NCBI GenBank assembly: GCA_963839515.1
Contig: CAWIVN010000017.1
Coordinates: forward strand, 1-64,000
DNA from: Fredericiella sp963839515
GTDB lineage: Bacteria; Chloroflexota; Anaerolineae; Caldilineales; Caldilineaceae
Direction of reading: 5' to 3'
DNA: 64,000 nucleotides
The translations under genes were made by a program, and so were the position numbers. The notes below the pieces were generated by a model. It was not told the DNA's origin, did not search any database, and saw only the letters and a list, made by a program, of their open reading frames with translations. Shown here in pieces: positions 38,201 to 45,802 of the stretch (position 1 is its first letter; each line of letters starts with the position of its first letter).

Positions 38201-38683
38201 GATCTGCCCATCGCTGCCCAAGGCAAAAGCAGCTACCGGGGCAGAGCGTTCGAAGTCCAGGTAGCGGCTGTCCGCACCGGTCAAGTAGGCGAACCAAGGG
38301 CCGCGCACTTTAAAGCTGATGCACTCCAGATACTTCTGGGTGAGATCGGGGCGCTCCGCCAGCACCTGCTTGTCGGCCGTGCCGCTCGGCCAATTCATCT
38401 CGTCGTAGATCCAGGTCTTGAGGCCGAGTTTCTGGGCTTCGGCCACGGCCAGGCGGATCCGGTCAAGGTAGGTCGCGCCGAGATAGGGCATCTCCAGCCC
38501 ATAGCGGGCGTGTAGGATGATGCCCGGCATGCCCTTGGCGCGTAGTTCGCGCAGCTGCCAACGCATCTCGTCGGGGTCCAGCTCACCGTTGAGGAACCAG
38601 AAAGGCAGGATGCCGTAGTCGCGCAGTGGAGTGCGGAATTGCTCGCCGGCAAGCGCACCGGTTGCAGAGATCGTAGAGGACAT
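35258..38683 (-). CDS. GH106-like alpha-L-rhamnosidase
   Basis: A 1141-residue protein without a signal peptide. The N-terminal barrel shows FWFLNGELDPDEMRWQLREL and then GIILHARYGLEMPYLG, followed by TWIYDEMNWPSGTADKQVL, PGFYTDEPAMHYY and LCESFGGIFMDATMQRMKW. This acidic-residue layout is typical of GH106 and related large glycoside hydrolases. The C-terminal third contains beta-sandwich, galactose-binding-like modules (PLPVWFRCVFLVDEKPAQLHL and GVYRRRFDVQADLAGQRIFV). AAGGAG precedes the ATG. It follows the two permease genes and, with GH78, points to a rhamnose-rich substrate such as rhamnogalacturonan fragments or rhamnosides. Confidence 0.8.
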   Translation of the reverse strand: MSSTISATGALAGEQFRTPLRDYGILPFWFLNGELDPDEMRWQLRELRAKGMPGIILHARYGLEMPYLGATYLDRIRLAVAEAQKLGLKTWIYDEMNWPSGTADKQVLAERPDLTQKYLECISFKVRGPWFAYLTGADSRYLDFERSAPVAAFALGSDGQIIDLTPYLSFVDVIPWEAPPGNWRLMYLVEKEADYYIDALNPEATAEFLRLGYAPYAAATREWFGPQMPGFYTDEPAMHYYLTGGDNPIVPWTHGMFGRFQERNGYNLRPRLPHLFFDVDAESAQVRFDFYNTLTEFYSQAYYAQIHAWCQAHNVRFTGHLLYEEWLRKMIRVAGNPFKHYAHMDIVGVDHLYPFIGSRDRPDEHVAIKLASSAAHHLGSEQVLCESFGGIFMDATMQRMKWIADWEYVLGVNLLNPHGFHYTLEGPRKRDWPPSMFYQYPWWHYYDHFSAYMSRLGYMLTGGRHAAKVAVLWPIQNMFATYTPQTHSISGDRTEHDFNTLTDLLLRLHYDFDYLDEDILAGAAIEKGCIQVAEERYELLILPPMAYLKLSTVAAMEKFVDAGGRLLGMIFLPDQAFSSGGIVDVAARIEALFGVNPGQSQRDRADQTDISVAEKAHPNGGATCFLHSYALARQLPWRLQMQLALPGRPENPHFVIEKLGDENRYFFEPPNGEFETPTSEREEITAEVQLARAEVADALQRVLNTLLAPDIVIDNRELFCLHRVKDEQDLFFLTNPTQRAQSAWIALPGALQPSIWDPATGNQRPVAPTALVEGFTRFQVWLPAAGACFILTAGADAGHIVATNLVIERFDDAVIHGYGEVAQGEVTVERNGRRTQLNAVGAAPAALPALDGPWEFAAEDANALVIEHWLATNEAAGASAAAYALSNVETTGWLPMRMGAWSYQLPAEPAQPYPLPVWFRCVFLVDEKPAQLHLIVDGFAGADWQLFVNGQTVTSPPVRSAFDSQMQAVAIGDHLQLGENTLALRLTLTAATDGLLDLLKLVGDFSLRPCVDGGYAIAAPRRQLQPGSWTDQGYPFYSGRGVYRRRFDVQADLAGQRIFVHAPVVDDVLEVLVNGQHVGVCLWEPYAVEITQWLQPGENLLELRVANTLINLLEGVARPSGLCGVPQLVGYREFTFHRTEL

Positions 38684-38699
38684 AGGCGCGACTCCTTGC

Positions 38700-39575
38700 T
38701 TAGCCTTTGGTGGCGCCCGCGATCAGGCCCCGGGTTAGATAACGTTGCATGGCAAAAAAGAAGATGAGGACCGGCAGCGTCGTCAGCACGGCCGCGGTCA
38801 TCAGGTATTCCCAGCGCGTAAAGTACTGATTGATAAAGGTGTACAGTCCCATCTGCAAGGTATAGTTTTTGTCGGACACCAGGAAGATGTAGGCGAAGAA
38901 GAACTCGTTCCAGGCCAGCAGGAACGCAAAGACCGCCACGGTGGAGATGCCAGGTCCCGACAGCGGCAGCACGATCCGCCACAGCACGCCCAGCCGCGAT
39001 GCACCCTCGATCAGCGCTGCTTCTTCGATCTCACGCGGGATGCCATCAAAATAGCCCTTGAGCATCCACACCGAAAAAGCCAGCGCAAAGGTCATGTAGG
39101 TGATCAGCAGCGCCCACAGCGTGTCCACCAGCTGCAGGCGCGTAAAGATCAGAAACAGGGGGATGCCCAGCATGACGCCCGGAAACATCTGGACGATCAG
39201 CATCGTGTTGCCATAGAGCCCCCACCCCCAAAAGCGGTAGCGCGAGAGCGCATAGCCCGCCAGCGTACCGATGACAAGGGCCAGCAGTGTCGTTGCTGAG
39301 GCCAGCATCAGGGTATTGCCGAACCACAGCGAAAACTGGGTCTGGCTCAAGACATACACAAAATTGGCCAGCGTTGGTTGGTGGGGCAGCAGGCCTGTGT
39401 TGGTGTAGACCTCGGTCTGCGGCTTGAAGGCAGTGCCGGTTGCCCACAGCAGGGGCGCCACGGCAAACAGGCACAGCAGCAGCAGAAACAGGTGGCGCAG
39501 CACGTGCGCCAGTCCCTGCATGAAGCGGACCGAAAACGGCTTGGTACGGGTGTGGTGTTGAGAGGTGGCAGCCAT
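38700..39575 (-). CDS. Carbohydrate ABC transporter permease (MalG type)
   Basis: A 291-residue permease with six membrane spans and the EAA loop EIEEAALIEGASRLGVLWRI followed by VLPLSGPGI. The start MAATSQHHTRTKPFSVRFM is preceded by AAGGA. It ends QRYLTRGLIAGATKG, a standard MalG-type C-terminus. It partners the MalF-type permease 42 nt upstream and the binding protein at 40704-42062. It sits directly before GH106, so the imported sugar is probably the GH106/GH78 substrate. Confidence 0.92.
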   Translation of the reverse strand: MAATSQHHTRTKPFSVRFMQGLAHVLRHLFLLLLCLFAVAPLLWATGTAFKPQTEVYTNTGLLPHQPTLANFVYVLSQTQFSLWFGNTLMLASATTLLALVIGTLAGYALSRYRFWGWGLYGNTMLIVQMFPGVMLGIPLFLIFTRLQLVDTLWALLITYMTFALAFSVWMLKGYFDGIPREIEEAALIEGASRLGVLWRIVLPLSGPGISTVAVFAFLLAWNEFFFAYIFLVSDKNYTLQMGLYTFINQYFTRWEYLMTAAVLTTLPVLIFFFAMQRYLTRGLIAGATKG

Positions 39576-39617
39576 AAATCTCAGTTCCTTGACTCAATCC
39601 GGCGCATGCAGCGCAAA

Positions 39618-40592
39618 CTAGAGATCCCGTTCGCGTGATTGGAGGCGCAAATAGAAGGCCGCAATGCCCATCATCAACATCATCGCGATCACGGCCAATG
39701 CGGTGCCATAACCCACGTTGTAGCGCTGGAACGCTTCCTTGTACGACTGGATGATCAACGTGGTGGTGGCGCCGGCCGGCCCCCCGCCGGTGAGCACAAA
39801 AATGGTGCCAAAATCGTTGAAGGTCCAGATCGAACTCAGCACGATGGCCGTGACGCTGATGGGAAAGATCAAGGGGAAGGTGATGTAACGATACAGCTGC
39901 AGGTTGGATGCGCCGTCGATGCGCCCCGCCTCGTAGATGTCGTCGGGAATGCCGCTCAGTGCAGCCAACACCGTGATCATCATAAACGGAAAACTGTGCC
40001 AGACGTGGACGATGATGACCGCAATCATGGCCAGGTGCGGGACTGACAGCCAGTAGATGGGCTTGCTGATGATGTGCAGATCGCGCAGCGTGCGGTTGAT
40101 GATGCCGTCCTGGTCGGCGTACATCCACATCCAACTGGTGCCGGCCACCACCGGCGGCACCACCCAGGGCAGCAGCAGCACGGCACGATAGATCCCACGC
40201 CCGCGAAACTCGGCGTTGAGCAGCAGCGCGGCAATCAGTCCCAGCGCGTAGCTGGCGGACACGCCGCCGATGGTCCAGACAGCCGAATTGCGCAGCGCGA
40301 CCCAGAAGTCATTGCTCTGTAGCGCCGTCCAATAGTTTTCCAGCCCAATAAACGCATAGGCCCACGGCGCCACCCGGCTGTAAAAGTGCAGGCTCTGCCA
40401 GAAGCCATTAAGCATGGGGTAGAAATAAATCAGAAGGACCATGATGACCGATGGGGTGATCAGGGCATAGGCAAACCGGTTGTAGTTCCAGTGCCTGCGT
40501 GCGCGGACCTGCCACCGGGACGTGGCTTGCCTGCCGGCCCGTTGTCCGGTACCGGGCCCAGCACCGGGCATTGTCTCCACCTGTTTCGTCAT
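39618..40592 (-). CDS. Carbohydrate ABC transporter permease (MalF type)
   Basis: A 324-residue membrane protein. A charged N-terminal tail (RQATSRWQVRARRHWNYNR) precedes six spans. The EAA loop is DDIYEAGRIDGASNLQLYRY followed by ITFPLI, with Gly replacing the second Ala of the EAA signature. The region FNDFGTIFVLTGGGPAGATTTLI is typical of MalF/UgpA-type permeases. AAGGAG precedes the ATG. It lies after a strong hairpin that separates it from the binding-protein gene. The ATPase is not encoded nearby. Confidence 0.92.
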   Translation of the reverse strand: MTKQVETMPGAGPGTGQRAGRQATSRWQVRARRHWNYNRFAYALITPSVIMVLLIYFYPMLNGFWQSLHFYSRVAPWAYAFIGLENYWTALQSNDFWVALRNSAVWTIGGVSASYALGLIAALLLNAEFRGRGIYRAVLLLPWVVPPVVAGTSWMWMYADQDGIINRTLRDLHIISKPIYWLSVPHLAMIAVIIVHVWHSFPFMMITVLAALSGIPDDIYEAGRIDGASNLQLYRYITFPLIFPISVTAIVLSSIWTFNDFGTIFVLTGGGPAGATTTLIIQSYKEAFQRYNVGYGTALAVIAMMLMMGIAAFYLRLQSRERDL

Positions 40593-40653
40593 GCTGCTTT
40601 CTCCTTGCCTGCCATGTGTGCGCCCTACAATCAGCCCCGTACGTCGGGGGTGG

Positions 40654-40693
40654 CTTCCCCCGCGGGGCGGTTCTTCACCGCCCCGCGGGGAAG
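40654..40693 (-). terminator. Intercistronic hairpin after the sugar-binding-protein gene
   Basis: The arms pair over 17 bp (CTTCCCCGCGGGGCGGT on the minus strand) with one bulged C and a 5-nt loop. It starts 10 nt beyond the binding-protein stop and has no T-run. It probably protects or attenuates so that binding protein exceeds permease, as with the hairpins at 8775 and 48946. Confidence 0.75.
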
Positions 40694-40703
40694 CTGTGAG
40701 CTG

Positions 40704-42062
40704 CTATTCGCCCATCTTGCGGAAGAGCGGGCTGAGCTTTTCCTGCCCGTCTGCCAGCGCCTGGTCCGGCGTACGCGCGCCGGCCAGCACCGGATTGACA
40801 ATGAAGTCGGCGATCCCGGTGCCCATGGAGCCAATGCCGATGGCGGCCGCATTGTTCGGGAACCAGTAGTCCACCGAAAATTCGTTGACCTGCTTGTTCA
40901 ACTTCGCCGCCAGCGGATTGTCTGCCCACATCGGGTCATCCTGCAGCGTCGAATAGGGGCTGAACTTGCTCCCAATATCCGCAGCATAGACCTTCTTCAG
41001 GTTTTCCGGGGCCGCCATGAATTTGAGGAACGCCATGGCCTCGGCCGGGTGTTTGGACTGGCGGAAGACCATCCACGGGTTGTAGAAGCCCACAATACGC
41101 TGCGTGGCATTCTCCCCCTGGCCCGTGAGCGGTTCCAGGATGTCGGTGACGGCAAAGATGTCGGGCGCCTGCTGCTTCAACTGCTGGATGAACCAGCCGC
41201 CGTTGAAGACCATCGCGCACTGGCCCTGCTGATAGAGCCGGCTGATCTCGGCGAAGGTGTAGCTGGGGGTTCCTTCAGGTGCAGCAGCCGCCAATAAGGC
41301 CTGTTCCATCTCAAGCGCGGCCAGGTGTTCGGGGGTTTGGAAGGTGGGGTTGCCGTCCACATCGGCCAAACCGCCACCGTTCTGTAACACCAGTGTCATG
41401 TAGAACTGGTCCGTGTCATAGCTGCCCGCCTTGCCGGGGAAGCAGAAGCCGTACTTTTCGGCATCGCGATCGGTCAGTGCCGTGGCGGCAGCCAGAAGCT
41501 CCTCATGCGTCGTGGGGATGGGGATCCCGGCCGCCTCGAAGAGGTCGGTGCGATAGTAAATGGCCCGCGGGTCAATCTGCCAGGTCACGCCGATGTTGTG
41601 GCCGTCAAAGAACCACTTGTCCTTGCCCCACTGCGTCAGCGCGTCATAGGTTCCATCACTCTTCCAGTCGGCATAGAGGTCGTCCAGGACCATCGCCTCC
41701 CCTTGAGCGTAGAAGTTGAACGGCAAGCCCGAGTCGCCGCCGGTAATGTCGGGGGGATTGCCCGCCGCCACGGCCGAAAGCATCTTCTGGACGTAGTCGC
41801 CCCAGTTCAGCTGTGTGAGTTCCACCTGAACATCCGGGTTGGCTGCATTCCACTCGTCGACCAGTCCCTGCAGGGCAGCGGTCACCTGGTCGCCCCAGTT
41901 CATCTCCCAGTACTGCAGTACCACCTTATCACCGGTTCCTGCCGCCGCCGCGTCGCCACCTTCGGTGGGAGCCGGGGCCGCAACCGGGGCCATGCATGCA
42001 GTGATCAACAGCGCTGCCAGCAGCGCCACCACTGTCACAAAACGCCAAGTCTTAAATGACAT
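40704..42062 (-). CDS. Sugar-binding lipoprotein of an ABC importer (family 1)
   Basis: A 452-residue solute-binding lipoprotein. The signal peptide MSFKTWRFVTVVALLAALLI ends in the lipobox LITAC, followed by an Ala/Pro/Gly linker. The mature body contains LQYWEMNWGDQVTAALQGLV, GNPPDITGGDSGLPF and CAMVFNGGWFIQQLKQ, all typical of family-1 sugar-binding proteins. The ATG at 42062 has GGGAGGAAGAG directly upstream. The open frame reaches 42113 without another ribosome site. It is 74 nt downstream of the LacI-family regulator and first of the transporter genes. The ligand is inferred to be a rhamnose-containing oligosaccharide. Confidence 0.92.
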   Translation of the reverse strand: MSFKTWRFVTVVALLAALLITACMAPVAAPAPTEGGDAAAAGTGDKVVLQYWEMNWGDQVTAALQGLVDEWNAANPDVQVELTQLNWGDYVQKMLSAVAAGNPPDITGGDSGLPFNFYAQGEAMVLDDLYADWKSDGTYDALTQWGKDKWFFDGHNIGVTWQIDPRAIYYRTDLFEAAGIPIPTTHEELLAAATALTDRDAEKYGFCFPGKAGSYDTDQFYMTLVLQNGGGLADVDGNPTFQTPEHLAALEMEQALLAAAAPEGTPSYTFAEISRLYQQGQCAMVFNGGWFIQQLKQQAPDIFAVTDILEPLTGQGENATQRIVGFYNPWMVFRQSKHPAEAMAFLKFMAAPENLKKVYAADIGSKFSPYSTLQDDPMWADNPLAAKLNKQVNEFSVDYWFPNNAAAIGIGSMGTGIADFIVNPVLAGARTPDQALADGQEKLSPLFRKMGE

Positions 42063-42136
42063 CTCTTCCTCCCGTGGAATGAACATGCAATGCTTGCTTC
42101 GAGTTGCCTGCAAAAAACACTAGATGGCACAGGAAT

Positions 42137-43159
42137 TTAAATGGATTCACCTCCTTTTGCCGTGCGCATGGGTGCAGTCGAGGCGCGCAGCAGCAGTTCG
42201 CTGCCGGCGCTAAAGACCTGCGGGGGCGGCGGCAGCTGGCCATTGATGCGGTCCAACAGCAGCTGGCATAGACGCTGCCCGATAGATAGCATCGGCGTCG
42301 CCATGGTGGTCAACGGCGGCACCGAGAATGCACTTAACGTGATGTTGTCGTAGCCGACGATCGACAGGTCGCCGGGGACGGTCAGCCCACACTCCAACAC
42401 CGCCGCAATGGCGCCAATGGCGATGGTATCGTTACAGGCAAAGATCGCCGTTGGCGGCGCGGCCATGTCGAGCAGCGTCTGGGCCTGTTCGTGGCCGCTT
42501 TGAAAGGTCCAGTCGCTGGGAAGAATCAAGGTCAGGTCTATCGGCAGCCCAGCGTCTGTCAATGCCGCCTGATAGCCCAGCACGCGATCGTTGCTGCGTG
42601 TGCCCGAGTCAGGCCCGCTGATACAGGCGATGCGCGTATGGCCCAGGCCGATCAGGTGTTCCGTGGCATCGTAACCGCCCTGAAAGTTGTCCAGCAGGAT
42701 CGTGTCCGTGTTGTCGTATTGGCGGTCAAAGGTCACGACGGGGATGTTCTGCTCCTGCAGCGGCTGCAGGTGCTCCTTGACCGTGTCTGATGTCATGTAA
42801 ATCACGCCGTCGACCCGCTTGGAGATGAGCATATCCAGGTAGGCAAGCTCTTTGGCGGCACTGCGGTCCGAGTTGCACAACAGCACGCTGTAGCCCGCGG
42901 CAAAACCATGGTTCTCGATGCCCCGCGCCATTTCGGCGAAAAAAGGGTTGGTGTTGTCCGGCACGATCAAGCCGATCGTGCGCGTCTCCTGGCGCACCAT
43001 CGCCCGCGCCAGCGAGTTCGGCCGGTAGTTAAGCTGCTGGATCGCGGCGAGCACCTTGGTGCGCGTCTCCTCGCTGACAAAACGCGTGTCGTTGAGCACA
43101 TGCGAAACTGTGGCAATGGATACGCCGGCAGCCTTGGCTACATCATAGATTGTCGCCAC
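42137..43159 (-). CDS. LacI-family transcriptional regulator
   Basis: A 340-residue repressor-type regulator. The N-terminal helix-turn-helix ATIYDVAKAAGVSIATVSHV and hinge NYRPNSLARAMV lead into a periplasmic-binding-protein-like domain (TIGLIVPDNTNPFFAEMARG, CISGPDSGTRSNDR, FACNDTIAIGAIAAV). It starts at GTG with AGGAG 6 nt upstream. It lies inside the long minus-strand rhamnoside operon. It is the only intact LacI regulator in the window, so it is the natural candidate to bind the two palindromes at 47269 and 47409. That link is inferred. Confidence 0.94.
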   Translation of the reverse strand: MATIYDVAKAAGVSIATVSHVLNDTRFVSEETRTKVLAAIQQLNYRPNSLARAMVRQETRTIGLIVPDNTNPFFAEMARGIENHGFAAGYSVLLCNSDRSAAKELAYLDMLISKRVDGVIYMTSDTVKEHLQPLQEQNIPVVTFDRQYDNTDTILLDNFQGGYDATEHLIGLGHTRIACISGPDSGTRSNDRVLGYQAALTDAGLPIDLTLILPSDWTFQSGHEQAQTLLDMAAPPTAIFACNDTIAIGAIAAVLECGLTVPGDLSIVGYDNITLSAFSVPPLTTMATPMLSIGQRLCQLLLDRINGQLPPPPQVFSAGSELLLRASTAPMRTAKGGESI

Positions 43160-43186
43160 TGGAGACTCCTGTCTGCTGCTTGGCCC

Positions 43187-43210
43187 AAAAACCGAGTTTC
43201 GGTCTTTCTA
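43187..43210. repeat. Dispersed repeat, variant of the AAACCGAGTTT family
   Basis: AAAAACCGAGTTTCGG followed by TCTTTCT shares its core with the palindromes at 26237 and 57934. It lies between the unrecognised gene and the LacI gene. It is an imperfect copy and no regulatory role is evident. Confidence 0.45.
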
Positions 43211-43219
43211 CCGCTCGCA

Positions 43220-44549
43220 TCACGCTATAAACGCAAATTCGATACTTGTAGCAAAATGACCCGCTACCCATACCGTTAATCCGTCGTCGCCGAGCTGCGC
43301 CTGGAAGCGGTCGCTGCCCATTTCCTCGCCGTCCAGATAGACGCGCACACTCGGTGCAGTCCACCCGGTAATCAGAAAGACTGGGTTGAGCTGCGCCGCA
43401 GTAGGCGTCATCGTGAGCCGGACCCTGTCATCCCCCGCCTTGCGCAAGACATAGGCGCGCAGCGCGAAGTCGTAGCCCTCCAGCAGCACACGGCCGCGGT
43501 GCAGTTCCTCGCGCTCCCCTGGGTCCCGCACGATGTCGATCCGCGCCGGCGACTGGTACGCGTGCGCCAACTGCTCCAACTCCGCGCCGTCCGTACCATT
43601 GGCCGTCGCCCCGACCAGCATGTACCAGGTTGTGCCCGGGTCGGGCGTAGGGAATATAGTCGCTGCCGCTGCGTCGCAGGGCAAAGTTGACGTCCATAAA
43701 CGACGTGTGGGTCGCCACCTTGCCCACGTCCTCGCCCGCCGGCACCCACTGCAGGAAATCCTCCATGTCGGTGACCGGCCAGTGCTTGTAGATGTTGTAG
43801 AAGTTCTTGCCCGGAAACATGTTGAAGTACGGATGGTTGCCCTTGCAGGTGTTGCAGGGCATAAACGGGAACAGCGCCTGGTTTTTACAGATAATCAGAA
43901 ACGGGTTCGGCCGCTCTTTCAAGTTGATCTTGCCCACATACATGGGCCAGTCGGCCAGTTGGGGGTAGAACGAGCAGAAGGGCAGAAAATTGTCCGCCGG
44001 CAGCGGCCAAGGCACCTGGATGGCCTCGCCGGCGCCGTTCCGCAGCGTAAAGGGTGTGGGCAGTTCCAGGCAATCATGCGGGCTGGTGCCTGCCGCATTG
44101 ATCAGAATCCACTCGGCCACCTGCCACAGGTTGGCGTTGCCGCCGTGATTGTTCTGCGTACCCGGCCAGAGGATGACCTCGCGTACGGCCACACCGTCGG
44201 GATAGATGGTGTAGATCTCCTCGGCGCGCGTGTCGCCGTGAAAAATGCGATAACGCATGTCGTTGAGCGCATAGGTCCAGCGCACGCGTGCCCGGGCCGG
44301 GCCGCTTTCCAGGATCTCGATCCTGCTCCAGCGCAGCTGCTTGTCCATGATCGGCTCGTAGCAGTGCAGATCGTTCGGACTGTTGGTCTCGCACCATTCC
44401 GGCGTAAACCAGACGCCATCCCCTACGTCCACGCAGCCCACATATTGCGCCTTGTCCCAAAAAACAAAGCGCCAGGGCTTGTCGAATTCCACGACTACGG
44501 CATGGCCCTGTTTTCCCGAAAACTCCAATTGCGTCTCGTATGCACGCAT
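43220..44549 (-). pseudogene. Unrecognised protein of about 440 residues, split by one frameshift
   Basis: The first part (44549 to about 43650) begins MRAYETQLEFSGKQGHAVVV and is rich in Trp, Tyr and Asn (VRWTYALNDMRYRIFHGDT, VILWPGTQNNHGGNANLWQ, CNTCKGNHPYFNMFPGKNF). Near 43650, within GSDYIP, the frame changes and continues PTPDPGTTWYMLVGATANG to 43220. One missing base repairs it. I did not recognise a family; the strand-rich composition suggests a sugar-binding or lyase-like beta-sandwich. There is no signal peptide. AGAGAGGG precedes the ATG, 43 nt after the UROD-family gene, so it belongs to the same operon. Confidence 0.65.
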
Positions 44550-44569
44550 TATGAATACCCTCTCTTTTT

Positions 44570-44592
44570 GGAGCGCAGGCGTCCCGCCTGCC
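44570..44592. repeat. Dispersed palindrome GGAGCGCAGGCGTCCCGCCTGCC
   Basis: The stem GCAGGCG/CGCCTGC around TCC lies directly after the UROD-family stop codon. The same GGAGCGCAGGCGTC core is repeated in tandem at 53178-53345. It is short, intergenic and could fold as a hairpin between the two operon genes. Confidence 0.6.
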
Positions 44593-45783
44593 CTACCGAT
44601 ACCGTCCATAAGTTTTGGCGACTTCGACCAGCTTGAACAGGTTGGCGTCGGGCGTGTCGCGAGCGCACTGGTCGCCGGATGAGAGCACAAAGCCGCCGCC
44701 TGCCGCACAGTCGTCAATCAGCCGCTTGGCCTTCTCCTCCACCATTTGCGGCGTGGCGCGCAGCAGGAACTGGAAGGTGTTGATGTTGCCCTTGAGACAG
44801 AGCCGGTGACCGTAGCGCCGCTTGACTTCGGCAATATCGACATTGCCGCCCGGCGGTTCCTCCAGCGGCTCCATGATATCCACGTCGGTCTCCTGCGCCA
44901 CGATATCCACCAGCTGCCGCGATCTGCCGCAGACATGCAGGTGCGAAAAGACACCGCCCTCGCGGCAGATCCGGGCTGCCTCCTGAATAAAAGGCAGGTC
45001 GTACTTGCGGAAATACTCGACGCTGCTTGCACTCAGGCTGGACACCGATCCGCCTAGGTTCACCTCGTCCGGCTTGGCTGCCACCACAGCTCGCAGCCGC
45101 GCCAGCGCAAAGCGGGTGTAGAAGTCCATGACCTCCTGGATGTACTCCGGTTCGTCCACAAAATCAAAGAACATGACGTTGTAGCCGCCGTCGCGTTGAA
45201 AGAAATACCAGTCTTGGGGAATGCCGATGGAGACGGTAAAGACACCCAGGTCGCCGATGCGATCGCGATCGGTAAAGTCAGTGGCCCAGCGCCAGTTCTC
45301 GTCTTCCCCCATCAATGCGCGCAGCCGCGGCCAATCGCGCTTGAGGTCCTTGATCGGCTTCTCCTCCTCCCATGGTGGTTGGTCCGGAGGGTACATCTTG
45401 ACCTGCGACACCTCGCCGTATGGCGTCTGCGCAACAGACCGGAGCGTCTGCCCACCTTTCGCCCTCGGCTCCGTAACGGTCTGCCAGCGCGGCCGATCCT
45501 CTGGGGCAATCTCGGGCAGCGAGCCATACAGGTACCAGCCGTCCATCCCGTAGTATTTGACGGCGTTGACATATGCCTCGGCCACAGTAGCCGAGGCATA
45601 GCCGTGATGCGGTTTCCCGTCCAAAAAAGCCTTGTCAAAGGGAATGCCCGCCAACCGGATTGGCACCATCGCCGACAAATCCGGCGCCACCGGCACGTGG
45701 TCCGCTTCACGGCGACCGAACGCTGCCATCATCCGCTGTTTCCCTGTCATGCTGCCTGTTGTCGTGCCTGTTGAGGTATCCAT
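44593..45783 (-). CDS. Uroporphyrinogen-decarboxylase-family protein (UROD/MtaA/CmuA superfamily)
   Basis: A 396-residue barrel protein. Family features are the opening MTGKQRMMAAFGRREADHVPVAPD, the central VNLGGSVSSLSASSVEYFRKY, and the C-terminal FSHLHVCGRSRQLVDIVAQETDVD and LKGNINTFQFLL with HVCG in the position used by zinc-dependent corrinoid methyltransferases. It lacks haem-pathway neighbours and sits in a sugar operon, so a role in porphyrin synthesis is unlikely. Methyl transfer or another transformation of a modified sugar is possible. The stop is 19 nt after the ferritin-like gene. The activity is not established. Confidence 0.8.
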   Translation of the reverse strand: MDTSTGTTTGSMTGKQRMMAAFGRREADHVPVAPDLSAMVPIRLAGIPFDKAFLDGKPHHGYASATVAEAYVNAVKYYGMDGWYLYGSLPEIAPEDRPRWQTVTEPRAKGGQTLRSVAQTPYGEVSQVKMYPPDQPPWEEEKPIKDLKRDWPRLRALMGEDENWRWATDFTDRDRIGDLGVFTVSIGIPQDWYFFQRDGGYNVMFFDFVDEPEYIQEVMDFYTRFALARLRAVVAAKPDEVNLGGSVSSLSASSVEYFRKYDLPFIQEAARICREGGVFSHLHVCGRSRQLVDIVAQETDVDIMEPLEEPPGGNVDIAEVKRRYGHRLCLKGNINTFQFLLRATPQMVEEKAKRLIDDCAAGGGFVLSSGDQCARDTPDANLFKLVEVAKTYGRYR

Positions 45784-45802
45784 TGTTCGCCTATCCGTTT
45801 TG

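Noticed and set aside
36725..38515. Long antisense open frame of about 596 codons opposite the GH106 gene
   Set aside because: Its composition is that of a high-GC shadow frame, with no motifs, and the opposite strand has a clear family match and ribosome site.
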